Origin: an uncultured Lachnospiraceae bacterium
GTDB taxonomy: Bacteria; Bacillota; Clostridia; Lachnospirales; Lachnospiraceae
NCBI GenBank assembly: GCA_902796695.1
Contig: CADBQE010000131.1
Location: forward strand, 1-10,599
DNA length: 10,599 bases
Direction: 5' to 3'
In this document: positions 1 to 6,860 of the stretch, piece by piece
How the letters are laid out: every line of letters begins with the position of its first letter
How positions within the stretch are numbered: position 1 is the first letter of the stretch
The notes under the pieces: model-generated
What the model saw: only the letters and a program-made list of their open reading frames with translations
Databases searched by the model: none
Told to the model about the DNA's origin: nothing
Position numbers and translations under genes: made by a program

Positions 1-699
1 GACACGCAGGCCCCGGCCCCGTCCGAACCCGGCCCCGGCCCCGATACCGCCGCCGCCCCCTCCGAAGTCCCGGCCCAGTCGGCCCCCGCTCCGGAGAGCG
101 CCGCACCTCCTTCCGTGATCGCCACCGGCTTTGCGCCGGGCGAAGGCCCCTCGGACCGGGCAGAAGATCCTTCCGCCGAGATCCCGGAAGATCCTTCCGC
201 CCCTGCCGACTCTTCGGAACAGCCGGAAGATCCTTCCGCCGAAACCCCGGAAGAAACCCTCTCCCCCGAACCCCCCGGCACCTTCACCGCCGAAGACCTT
301 CTCTTTACCTATAAAGGAAAGACCATCGAAGTGGACGCCCCCTTCGTCTACACGGACTTCGAAGAAGCCTGGGGCAGCCCCCGCGTCGAAAAGGCCCAGG
401 CCTGCATCGGCGGCGGCTTTGACGAAAACTACTACTTCGGCACGCACCTGGCCGTATCCACGCTGGGCGACACCGGCGTGCAGGTCATCTACGATATCTT
501 TATCGACGAAGCCGGCTTCACCACAGCCAAAGGCGCGGAGATCGGCCGCACCGACCGCGACGCGCTGCACCGGATCTACGGCGAACCGGAGGGCTCCTTC
601 GGCCGGACGGACCGCTATTCCTTCGGCGAGGTCCTCGTTTCCTTCACCTTTGAGGGCGGGATCCTGGCCGGCATCGATTACAACCACACCCAGAACTAA
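1..699 (+). CDS. Unrecognised protein with Pro/Ala/Glu-rich linker and C-terminal globular domain (5'-partial)
   Basis: The frame is open from base 1, so the true start lies left of the window. A GTG at 115 has no ribosome binding site and sits inside the same low-complexity stretch, so I do not take it as the start. Codons for about the first 90 residues give a Pro/Ala/Ser/Glu-rich region with three EDPSA units, probably a disordered linker or wall-spanning stalk. From about nt 280 to the stop the composition becomes globular: an FTYKGK start, GFDENYYFGTH, then TDRDALHRIYGEPEG. That last segment resembles small Bacillota surface domains in which a stability or threshold loop precedes a 'YGEP' turn, but I cannot name a family. 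It ends 39 nt before the MBOAT gene and is probably co-transcribed with it, which would suit an extracytoplasmic partner of the acylation cassette. Function is unknown; the coding call itself is strong from codon bias and frame. Confidence 0.82.
   Translation, partial: DTQAPAPSEPGPGPDTAAAPSEVPAQSAPAPESAAPPSVIATGFAPGEGPSDRAEDPSAEIPEDPSAPADSSEQPEDPSAETPEETLSPEPPGTFTAEDLLFTYKGKTIEVDAPFVYTDFEEAWGSPRVEKAQACIGGGFDENYYFGTHLAVSTLGDTGVQVIYDIFIDEAGFTTAKGAEIGRTDRDALHRIYGEPEGSFGRTDRYSFGEVLVSFTFEGGILAGIDYNHTQN
163..240 (+). repeat. Three in-frame copies of a 15-nt repeat encoding EDPSA
   Basis: GAAGATCCTTCCGCC occurs identically at 163-177, 187-201 and 226-240. Starts are 24 and 39 nt apart, both multiples of three, so each copy reads Glu-Asp-Pro-Ser-Ala in the linker of the first gene. 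Identity at nucleotide level suggests recent duplication or slippage, and copy number may vary between strains. Confidence 0.85.
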
Positions 700-702
700 C
701 CC

Positions 703-723
703 GCGGACCGGAATCGGTCCCGC
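703..723 (+). other. Intergenic hairpin before the MBOAT gene
   Basis: GGACCG (705-710) pairs with CGGTCC (715-720) around a GAAT loop. The stem extends by two pairs (703-704 with 722-723) across one bulged C at 721. No T-tract follows, so it is not an ordinary terminator. It lies 6 nt before the GGAGG of the next gene (730-734) and may affect message stability or ribosome access. Confidence 0.4.
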
Positions 724-738
724 CGGATCGGAGGCGTT

Positions 739-2193
739 ATGGTATTCAGCTCGCTGCCTTTCATCTGCATATTCCTTCCCCTGGTCTTCCTGCTGCACAC
801 CCTGATCCGCAGCAACAAGGCCCGCAATGTGCTGCTGATGATCGCCAGCGTGCTTTTTTATTCCTACGGCGAGCCGCTGTACGTGATCCTGCTGCTGGGC
901 TCGGTCACCGTAAACTACTTCCTGGGCCTGGGCCTGAAGGACCGTGCGGCCCGCGACAGAAAATCGCGCGCGCGCAATCACGACCGCCTGTTCATGACGC
1001 TCGGCATTGTCTTCAACATCGGCCTGCTGGCCGTCTTCAAATATTCCGGCTTCCTGGTCGGGGAACTGAACCGCCTGCTTCCGGCCGGCCTGCAGCTGGC
1101 CGTGCCGCACCTGGCCCTGCCCATCGGCATCTCGTTTTACACCTTCCAGGTGCTTTCGTACCTGGTCGACGTGTACCGGGGCGAAACGCCGGTGCAGCGG
1201 AATTTCATCTCCCTGCTGCTGTACGTGTCGTTCTTCCCGCAGCTGATCGCCGGGCCCATCGTCAAATACCACGATATCGCGGAGCAGATGGACCACCGCA
1301 CCCTGACCGCGGAAGGCATGAGCAAGGGCCTGATCCGCTTTATCACCGGCCTGGGCAAAAAAGTCCTGATCGCCAACGGCATGGCCGTGGTGACCGACAG
1401 CATCTTCGCGCTGCCGGCCGCGGGCCTGGGCACGCTGGGCGCCTGGATGGGAGCCGTGGGCTTCCTGTTCCAGGATTACTTCGACTTTTCCGGCTATTCG
1501 GACATGGCCATCGGCCTGGGCCAGATGTTCGGCTTCCGCTTCAAGGAAAACTTCAACTACCCCTACATCTCCACCAGCTGCAGCGAATTCTGGCGGCGCT
1601 GGCACATTTCCTTAAACACGTGGTTCCGGGAATATCTGTACTTCCCGCTGGGCGGCAACCGGAAGGGCAAAGCCCGCACATACCTGAATCTGTGGCTGGT
1701 CTTCCTGTTCACGGGCATCTGGCACGGCGCCGCCTGGACCTATATCGTCTGGGGCCTGTTCCAGGGCTGCTTCATCATTCTGGAACGTCTGAAGCTGGTG
1801 CCGTTCGTGAAGAACAAGATCACCGGCAACCTGTATACCATGCTGGTCATGCTGGTCGGCCTGATCATTTTCCGCTCGGATTCCCTGCCTTACGCGGGGC
1901 AGATGCTGAAGGCCTTCTTCGGCTTCGGCGGCCCCATGAGCGGGCAGACCTACAGCCTGGTCTCCGCGTATTTCGGGCCTTACTACCTGGCACTGCTGGT
2001 CCTGTCCGTGTTCTTCTCGCTGCCGCTCTTCCGGGACGGCTGGCGGAAGCTCAGGGCGAAGCTGGCCGGCCGGGCCGCCGCCTCCGCGGTCTTTATGGGC
2101 GCGACGATGGCCGGCGCGCTGCTCATCCTGGTGCTGAGCCTGATGCAGCTGGCGACCGACAGCTACAACCCCTTCATCTATTTCCGCTTCTAG
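739..2193 (+). CDS. MBOAT-family membrane O-acyltransferase (AlgI/DltB-like)
   Basis: This 484-residue protein is a polytopic membrane-bound O-acyltransferase, expected to pass an acyl group, usually acetyl, from a cytoplasmic donor to an extracytoplasmic acceptor system. The family signature is clear: an FDFSGYSDMAIGLG segment (248-261), then EFWRRWHISLNTWFREYL (283-300), YFPLGGNRKG (301-310) and FTGIWHGAAWTY (324-335). His289 and the invariant His329 are present; the second matches the catalytic His of AlgI and DltB. Length is normal for AlgI-like proteins. Hydrophobic segments run from residue 5 to near the C-terminus. The ATG at 739 is supported by GGAGG at 730-734, with rather tight 4-nt spacing. 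The next gene, encoding a DHHW protein, begins 9 nt after the stop, the standard partner arrangement for exopolysaccharide or wall-polymer acetylation. No DltA, DltC or DltD is seen, so D-alanylation of teichoic acid is less likely. The acceptor polymer cannot be told from this window. Confidence 0.95.
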   Translation: MVFSSLPFICIFLPLVFLLHTLIRSNKARNVLLMIASVLFYSYGEPLYVILLLGSVTVNYFLGLGLKDRAARDRKSRARNHDRLFMTLGIVFNIGLLAVFKYSGFLVGELNRLLPAGLQLAVPHLALPIGISFYTFQVLSYLVDVYRGETPVQRNFISLLLYVSFFPQLIAGPIVKYHDIAEQMDHRTLTAEGMSKGLIRFITGLGKKVLIANGMAVVTDSIFALPAAGLGTLGAWMGAVGFLFQDYFDFSGYSDMAIGLGQMFGFRFKENFNYPYISTSCSEFWRRWHISLNTWFREYLYFPLGGNRKGKARTYLNLWLVFLFTGIWHGAAWTYIVWGLFQGCFIILERLKLVPFVKNKITGNLYTMLVMLVGLIIFRSDSLPYAGQMLKAFFGFGGPMSGQTYSLVSAYFGPYYLALLVLSVFFSLPLFRDGWRKLRAKLAGRAAASAVFMGATMAGALLILVLSLMQLATDSYNPFIYFRF

Positions 2194-2202
2194 GAGGGCC
2201 GT

Positions 2203-3612
2203 ATGAAGAAACTGCATGTCATCTTTATCATTCTCGCGGTCCTCGTGATGGCGGTCCCCGCGCTCACCATGCCGTTGTTCAAAAACGCGGTCAATACGGA
2301 AAAACGCGAGCTGAGCGAGCTGCCGGCCGTCATCCGGGAGGACGGCTCCTTCAATCCGCGCTTCTCCGTGGAAATGAATACCTGGATCCAGGAACATATC
2401 GGCTTCCGGGGCCCGATGGTCTCCGCGAACAGCCGCCTGCGCACCGGACTTTTCGGCCAGGGGGCCACGGACGATATCGTCGTGGGCAAGGACGGCTGGC
2501 TTTTCTATTATGAAAGCGTAAACGATTTCCTGCACGTCCCCACGATCACGCCCCGGAACGCCGCGAACGCGGCCCGCACCGCCGCCCTGCTTGGGCAGTA
2601 TGCCGAATCGCAGGGCAGCCGCTTCCTGCTGGCCTTCCTGCCCAACAAGAATTCCGTCTACGGCGGATACATGCCCTACTACTACGTCCCCCGCACCTCC
2701 GAAGGAAACCGCGAACTGTTCCTGCGCGCGCTGAACGAAGAGAACGTCCCTTATGTGGACGTGAAGCCGGCCCTGCAGGCGGTCGGACGGCAGCTTTACC
2801 AGAAGCAGGACAGCCACTGGACGTATGAAGGCGCCTTGATCGGATACCGCACCATTATGTCGGCATCCGGCCTTCCCTTTAACTATTTCGCCGGCATGAC
2901 CTTTACGGAAGAGAAGAACTGGCCGGCCGACCTGGCCGTCTATCTCTACGGAGAAGGCGCGGAGCCGGACGTCCAGGCCTATCCGGACTACACCTTCACC
3001 TACGGCTACCGCTCCCGCGCCACGGCGGTGGACAGCCTGACGCTGGAAACCTTCCACCCGGACGGAAACGGAAGCCTGGTCATGTACCGCGATTCCTTTG
3101 CCAATACCATGCAGGCCTATCTGGCGGAAAACTTTGCGGACGCCCTGTTCTCCCGCGCCCTGCCCTATCAGGCGGACCTGATCGGACAGCAGCAGGCGGA
3201 TCTGACGATCCTGCAGGTCACGGAACGGAGCCTGGACAGCTACGTATTCCGCGCGCCGCAGATGCCCGCCCCGCAGGTGAATCTGGACGGCGATGCCCGC
3301 CCCGTATCCGCCGGCCGCGCCACCCTGAACCGGGAAGACGCCGGCCTTTACACCCATCTTTACGGAACGGTGGACGAATCCCTTCTGGGTGACACCTACC
3401 GCGTCTACCTGCTCGTGGGCGGCCTGCCTTCGCCGAAGGCTTACGAGGCCTTCCCGATCTACGAAAAAGAACTGCTCGGCCCCGCCGCGTCCGAAGACAG
3501 CGGCTGGTCCGCTTATCTGCCGAAGGAGCTGCTGGCAGACAGCCCGGCCTTAAGCCTCTGCGTGGAAAGCGGAGGAGAGCGCTGGCTCTGCCCGCTGGAA
3601 GCGGAGCCCTGA
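2203..3612 (+). CDS. Membrane-anchored DHHW (AlgJ/AlgX-like) putative polysaccharide O-acetyltransferase
   Basis: The 469-residue protein has an N-terminal signal-anchor (KK then hydrophobic residues about 5-25), placing its body outside the membrane. The mature start shows the DHHW-family pattern: EKRELSELP (33-41), FNPRFSVEMNTWIQEHIGFR (50-69), then GKDGWLFYYES (95-105). DSHW at 203-206 corresponds to the D-x-H-W motif of AlgJ/AlgX SGNH-like enzymes, and YRDSF (295-299) would carry the nucleophilic Ser298, giving a plausible Ser-His-Asp set. Residues about 355-469 form an additional, probably beta-rich C-terminal domain whose family I cannot name; AlgX also carries a C-terminal carbohydrate-binding domain, so a glycan-binding role is possible. 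The ATG at 2203 has GGAGG at 2193-2197 overlapping the TAG of the MBOAT gene, so the two are probably translated together. Expected role: accept acyl groups from the MBOAT and place them on a surface glycan. Confidence 0.88.
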   Translation: MKKLHVIFIILAVLVMAVPALTMPLFKNAVNTEKRELSELPAVIREDGSFNPRFSVEMNTWIQEHIGFRGPMVSANSRLRTGLFGQGATDDIVVGKDGWLFYYESVNDFLHVPTITPRNAANAARTAALLGQYAESQGSRFLLAFLPNKNSVYGGYMPYYYVPRTSEGNRELFLRALNEENVPYVDVKPALQAVGRQLYQKQDSHWTYEGALIGYRTIMSASGLPFNYFAGMTFTEEKNWPADLAVYLYGEGAEPDVQAYPDYTFTYGYRSRATAVDSLTLETFHPDGNGSLVMYRDSFANTMQAYLAENFADALFSRALPYQADLIGQQQADLTILQVTERSLDSYVFRAPQMPAPQVNLDGDARPVSAGRATLNREDAGLYTHLYGTVDESLLGDTYRVYLLVGGLPSPKAYEAFPIYEKELLGPAASEDSGWSAYLPKELLADSPALSLCVESGGERWLCPLEAEP

Positions 3613-3620
3613 GAATACCC

Positions 3621-3644
3621 GCGGGGCTGCGGAAGGCGCCCCGC
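3621..3644 (+). other. Hairpin abutting the Shine-Dalgarno of ABC ATPase 1
   Basis: GCGGGGC (3621-3627) pairs perfectly with GCCCCGC (3638-3644) around a 10-nt loop. The AAGGAG ribosome binding site starts at the next base (3645-3650). There is no T-run, so it is not a canonical terminator. It marks the boundary between the acylation cassette and the transporter genes and could stabilise a 5' end or modulate initiation. Confidence 0.45.
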
Positions 3645-3656
3645 AAGGAGAGCATC

Positions 3657-4475
3657 ATGCTGGAAGTTAAAAATCTTCGCGTCCATTTTCTGAATGCGGC
3701 GCCCGACCGCTTCGCGGTGGACGGCGTCAGTTTTACCGTGGGGAACGGCGAGATCGTCGGACTGGTCGGGGAAAGCGGCTCGGGAAAATCCGTGACCGCG
3801 ATGGCTATCAGCGGCCTTCTGCCGCGCCGCCGGAGCGAATATACCGGCGAGATCTGGCTGGACGGCGTGGAACTGCTGCATATGGACCGCGAGACCATGC
3901 GGCAGATGCAGGGCGACACCATCGGGGTGATCTTCCAGGAGCCCATGAGCGCCTTCGACCCCATCATGCCGATCGGCCGCCAGGTGGAGGAAAGCCTGCT
4001 GGTCCATCATCCGGAAATGTCGCCCGGCGCGAGGCGCTCCGCCGCCCTGACCGCGCTGTCGGACGCGGAACTGGACGAGCCCGAGATCGTCTACGAAAAA
4101 TACCCCCACGAGCTCTCCGGCGGCATGCTGCAGCGCGCCATGATCGCCGCCGCGGTCATCCATTCGCCCAAACTGCTGCTGGCGGATGAGCCCACCACCG
4201 CCCTGGACGTGACCATCCAGGGACAGATCCTGGACCTGCTTAAGAAAATCAACCGGACCAAGGGGACCTCCATCCTCTTCATCTCCCACAACATGAGCGT
4301 GATCCGCAAACTGAGCGAGCGCGTGCTCGTCATGCACCGCGGAAAGATCGTGGAAGAGGGGCGCGTGGAGGACGTGTTCCTGCGCCCGAAAGACCCTTAT
4401 ACCCAGCGGCTGATCGCGTCGATCCCGGCCCGGGACCGGCACCTGACCCACTTAAAGACCCGGACGGCCCCGTAA
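3657..4475 (+). CDS. Peptide/nickel-type ABC transporter ATP-binding protein 1 (DppD/NikD-like)
   Basis: A 272-residue cytoplasmic ATPase subunit of an Opp/Dpp/Nik-type importer. All nucleotide-binding elements are intact: Walker A GESGSGKS (38-45), Q-loop VIFQEP with Gln94, signature ELSGGM (152-157), Walker B LLLADEP with Asp177-Glu178, D-loop TALD (181-184) and switch His211. PYTQRLIASIP (248-257) is the usual end of the nucleotide-binding domain in this subfamily. The protein stops about 15 residues later, so the C-terminal oligo_HPY extension with its Cys cluster, found in OppD/DppD of about 330 residues, is missing; NikD-type proteins are similarly short. The ATG at 3657 has AAGGAG at 3645-3650. 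No promoter is evident upstream, so read-through from the acylation genes is possible. It probably pairs with ATPase 2 (8631-9374) as a heterodimer, although four genes separate them. Confidence 0.94.
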   Translation: MLEVKNLRVHFLNAAPDRFAVDGVSFTVGNGEIVGLVGESGSGKSVTAMAISGLLPRRRSEYTGEIWLDGVELLHMDRETMRQMQGDTIGVIFQEPMSAFDPIMPIGRQVEESLLVHHPEMSPGARRSAALTALSDAELDEPEIVYEKYPHELSGGMLQRAMIAAAVIHSPKLLLADEPTTALDVTIQGQILDLLKKINRTKGTSILFISHNMSVIRKLSERVLVMHRGKIVEEGRVEDVFLRPKDPYTQRLIASIPARDRHLTHLKTRTAP

Positions 4476-4490
4476 GCCGCCGGCTCCCGA

Positions 4491-4510
4491 TTTTCAGCAC
4501 ATCCTGAAAG
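4491..4510 (+). other. Hairpin overlapping the hydrolase ribosome binding site
   Basis: TTTCAG (4492-4497) is complementary to CTGAAA (4504-4509) with a 6-nt loop, extendable by a T-G pair (4491/4510). The right arm includes the first bases of the AAGGAG Shine-Dalgarno (4508-4513) of the following gene. The stem is short and AT-containing, so it would be only weakly inhibitory; possible translational tuning of the hydrolase. Confidence 0.3.
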
Positions 4511-4520
4511 GAGAACATCC

Positions 4521-5165
4521 ATGCGTATCGTTCCCGAAGTAACCGTTTTGGCCCACAGCGCCATCCGTATCCGGGGTCCGAAGACCGTTTATGCGGATCC
4601 CTTCCATCTGACCGAAGAACCGCACGATGCGGACCTGATCTGCATTACCCATGATCATTACGACCACCTCTCTCCGGAGGACATTGCCCGCGTCGCCGGC
4701 CCCGGGACCTGGTTCGTTCTGCCTGAAACCTGCCGCGAATCCGCCCTGAAGGCGGGGCTGCCGGAAGAGCGCATGCTGCTCATGAGCCCCGGCGAGCACC
4801 TGACCTGGCAGGGGATCGTCATAGAAGCGGTTCCGGCCTACAATGTGGGCAAAAAGTTCCATCCGCAGGAGAAAGGCTGGCTGGGCTACGTGATCGAAAT
4901 GCTCGGGCGCCGCTATTATATCGCCGGCGATACGGACAACAATGAAGACGTCAGACACGTCCGCTGCCACGTGGCGCTGCTGCCCGTGGGCGGCACCTAT
5001 ACCATGACGGCGGCCGAAGCCGCGGACCTGGCCAATGCCATCCGTCCGGGCGTCGCCGTGCCCACGCATTACGGCGACATCGTGGGGAACGGCGGGGACG
5101 CCGAAACGTTCGCACGCCTGCTGGATCCCCGCATCCTCTGCGATTTCGCAAAACCCGAAGAATAA
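4521..5165 (+). CDS. Metallo-beta-lactamase-fold hydrolase, UlaG-like
   Basis: A 214-residue soluble metal-dependent hydrolase without signal peptide, expected in the cytoplasm. THDHYDH (43-49) is the H-x-H-x-D-H metal motif (His44, His46, Asp48, His49). IAGDTD (134-139) supplies the bridging Asp137, and PTHYGD (181-186) supplies His183. The region KKFHPQEKGWLGYVIE (111-126) followed by RRYYIAGDTD is typical of the compact UlaG-like branch of the superfamily, whose members include L-ascorbate-6-phosphate lactonase and many uncharacterised hydrolases. The length is normal for the small members. The ATG at 4521 is preceded by AAGGAG (4508-4513). It lies between ATPase 1 (45 nt upstream) and the receptor gene. 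I infer that it may hydrolyse the imported compound, for example a lactone, ester or amide, or serve general detoxification; the sequence does not settle the substrate. Confidence 0.9.
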   Translation: MRIVPEVTVLAHSAIRIRGPKTVYADPFHLTEEPHDADLICITHDHYDHLSPEDIARVAGPGTWFVLPETCRESALKAGLPEERMLLMSPGEHLTWQGIVIEAVPAYNVGKKFHPQEKGWLGYVIEMLGRRYYIAGDTDNNEDVRHVRCHVALLPVGGTYTMTAAEAADLANAIRPGVAVPTHYGDIVGNGGDAETFARLLDPRILCDFAKPEE

Positions 5166-5198
5166 GACGCCCGGGGCGGAGGATCGGGCCGTAAAGGC

Positions 5199-5227
5199 TT
5201 GCATTCTTTGCCGAAATGTCATATAGT
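5199..5227 (+). promoter_or_regulatory. Sigma-A-type promoter of the receptor gene
   Basis: TTGCAT (-35, 5199-5204) and TATAGT (-10, 5222-5227) are separated by exactly 17 nt. Both are close to the housekeeping consensus, and the local sequence is AT-rich against a GC-rich background. Transcription would start near 5233-5235, leaving a leader of about 35-40 nt before the ATG at 5271. It would let the receptor be expressed independently of ATPase 1 and the hydrolase. Confidence 0.72.
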
Positions 5228-5258
5228 ACGGGCGATGCCGCGGAAAGCGGCGCGCAAA

Positions 5259-5264
5259 AAGGAG
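5259..5264 (+). promoter_or_regulatory. Ribosome binding site deciding the receptor start
   Basis: AAGGAG sits 6 nt before ATG 5271. The frame stays open upstream to an ATG at 5199, but that codon overlaps the -35 box and has no Shine-Dalgarno, and the extra 24 residues would bury the lipoprotein signal. Hence 5271 is preferred. Confidence 0.85.
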
Positions 5265-5270
5265 AAAAAG

Positions 5271-6806
5271 ATGAAAAAAAGAAGTCTGGCCCTGATTCTG
5301 GCAGCTGTGATGCTGCTGACCCTGACTGCCTGCGGCGGCGGCGGAAACAAGCCCACCTCGCCGGCTCCTTCCACCGGTGCGGACGCCCGGAAGGCAGCGA
5401 ATGAGATCAACGTCGGGATCGCCCAGGATCTGAGCAGCTCTCTCAGCCCTTACCAGCTGGCCACAGCCGGCACCCGCGAAGTGATGTTCAATGTGTTCGA
5501 AGGCCTGTACAAGGCGGATGCGACCGGCGATTTCAAACCCGCCCTGGCGACCGGCTATACGGTATCGGATGACGGCCTGACCTATACGTTTACCCTGCGG
5601 GAAGGCGTGAAATTCCACAACGGCGCCGTCATGACGGCCCAGGACGTGATCTATTCCTACCGCACCTGTGCCTCCGATTCCGTGGACAGCTCCATCAAGA
5701 AGATCCTGGAGAACGTGACGGACATCAAGGAAGACGCCGGCAAGGTCGTGATGACCCTGGCCCAGCCCAACAGCGACTTCCTGGCCTACGTCGGCTCCGT
5801 CTACATCTCTCCGGCGGCCTATACGGATCAGGACACCAAGCCCGTCGGAACCGGCCCCTTCTCTTTTGTAAGCCGCACCGTGCAGGACAACGTAGTGCTG
5901 TCCCGCTTTGAGGATTACTGGGGAGAAAAGGCGAAACTGAGCCGCATCACCTTCAAGATCTTTGAAAACGCGACGGCCCTGGTCACCGCGCTGGATGCCG
6001 GCGCCGTGGATATGGTCGCCCATATGTCCATCAGCCAGGTAAAGGGCCTGTCCAAGGACTATCAGGTCCTGGAGGGCAGCATGAACCTGGTCCAGGCCCT
6101 CTACCTGAACAATAATGTAAAGCCCCTGAACGATATCCGCGTGCGCCGCGCCCTCTGCTATGCGGTCGACGTGGACAAGATGCTGGAACTGACCGCGGAA
6201 GGTCACGGCCACAAACTGGGCACGTCCATCTATCCTGCCTTCAAGAAGTATTTTGACGAGAGCCTGGTGAACGCGTACCCGCATGACGAAGCCAAGGCCA
6301 GAGAACTGCTGGCCGAAGCCGGCTATCCGAACGGCTTTGATCTGACCATCCTGGCCCCCAGCAACTATACGCCTCACGTGGACACCGCCATGGTGATCGC
6401 GGAGCAGCTCAAGGCCGTCGGCATCAATGCCACGGTGCAGGAGATCGAATGGAACAGCTGGCTGACGGACGTCTACCAGGGCCGCAAGTTTGAAGCCACC
6501 GTCTGCGGCTTCGATGCTTCCACCCTGACCGCGAACGCCCTGCTGGGCCGCTACGAATCCACCTCCGCCAAGAACATGTGCTCCTACCAGAGCGCGCAGT
6601 TCGACGCGTTCCTGCAGCAGGCTTCCTCCATCACGGATGACGCGAAGCGCACGGAACTGTACAAGGCGGCGGCCAAATGCCTGTCCGATGACGCCGTAAA
6701 CGTCTACCTGCAGGACCTGGCGGACTTTGTCGCCATCCGCTCCACCCTGAAAGGGTATGAATTCTATCCCATCTATGTGATGGATCTTTCCCGCGTAACT
6801 TACTAA
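5271..6806 (+). CDS. ABC transporter substrate-binding lipoprotein, peptide/nickel family (SBP_bac_5)
   Basis: A 511-residue extracytoplasmic solute receptor. The N-terminus is a lipoprotein signal: MKKR, a hydrophobic core, and lipobox LTAC with Cys21, followed by a Gly/Ser/Pro linker to about residue 45. Family-5 hallmarks follow: DGLTYTFTLREGVKFHNG (101-118) leading into TAQDVIYSYR (122-131), PVGTGPF (191-197), a DYW motif (215-217), and LYLNNNVKPLNDIRVRRAL (277-295). The length is typical. Where classical dipeptide receptors carry a G-W-x-x-D-x-x-D-P segment contributing the Asp that holds the peptide amino group, this protein has CGFDASTL (412-419), so a non-standard ligand is plausible. 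It has its own promoter and is followed by a strong hairpin before the permeases, consistent with excess receptor over membrane complex. Family is certain; substrate is not. Confidence 0.95.
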   Translation: MKKRSLALILAAVMLLTLTACGGGGNKPTSPAPSTGADARKAANEINVGIAQDLSSSLSPYQLATAGTREVMFNVFEGLYKADATGDFKPALATGYTVSDDGLTYTFTLREGVKFHNGAVMTAQDVIYSYRTCASDSVDSSIKKILENVTDIKEDAGKVVMTLAQPNSDFLAYVGSVYISPAAYTDQDTKPVGTGPFSFVSRTVQDNVVLSRFEDYWGEKAKLSRITFKIFENATALVTALDAGAVDMVAHMSISQVKGLSKDYQVLEGSMNLVQALYLNNNVKPLNDIRVRRALCYAVDVDKMLELTAEGHGHKLGTSIYPAFKKYFDESLVNAYPHDEAKARELLAEAGYPNGFDLTILAPSNYTPHVDTAMVIAEQLKAVGINATVQEIEWNSWLTDVYQGRKFEATVCGFDASTLTANALLGRYESTSAKNMCSYQSAQFDAFLQQASSITDDAKRTELYKAAAKCLSDDAVNVYLQDLADFVAIRSTLKGYEFYPIYVMDLSRVTY

Positions 6807-6812
6807 TCGGCC

Positions 6813-6849
6813 GCGGGGTCCCGTACCGGATGCGGGACCCCGCCCTTTT
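6813..6849 (+). terminator. GC-rich hairpin with short T run between receptor and permease genes (attenuating terminator)
   Basis: GCGGGGTCCCG (6813-6823) and CGGGACCCCGC (6833-6843) form a perfect 11-bp stem with a 9-nt loop, followed by CC then TTTT (6846-6849). The stem is very stable but the T run is short and set back by two bases, so partial termination with read-through to the permeases is the likely outcome. It could also shield the receptor message from 3' exonucleases. Confidence 0.72.
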
Positions 6850-6860
6850 CCGGTAAAGCT

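Noticed and set aside
1612..3357. Long open frame on the - strand opposite the MBOAT and DHHW genes
   Set aside because: A by-product of strong G/C third-position bias; the opposite strand encodes two clear conserved proteins, and the antisense product is a featureless Arg/Gly/Gln/His-rich sequence without recognisable motifs.
5199..5270. Upstream in-frame start for the receptor gene
   Set aside because: The codon overlaps the -35 box, has no ribosome binding site and would add 24 residues ahead of a perfect lipoprotein signal.
4494..6377. Long open frame on the - strand opposite the hydrolase and receptor genes
   Set aside because: Same bias artefact; no family motif, and it spans two genes plus a promoter and ribosome binding site on the + strand.
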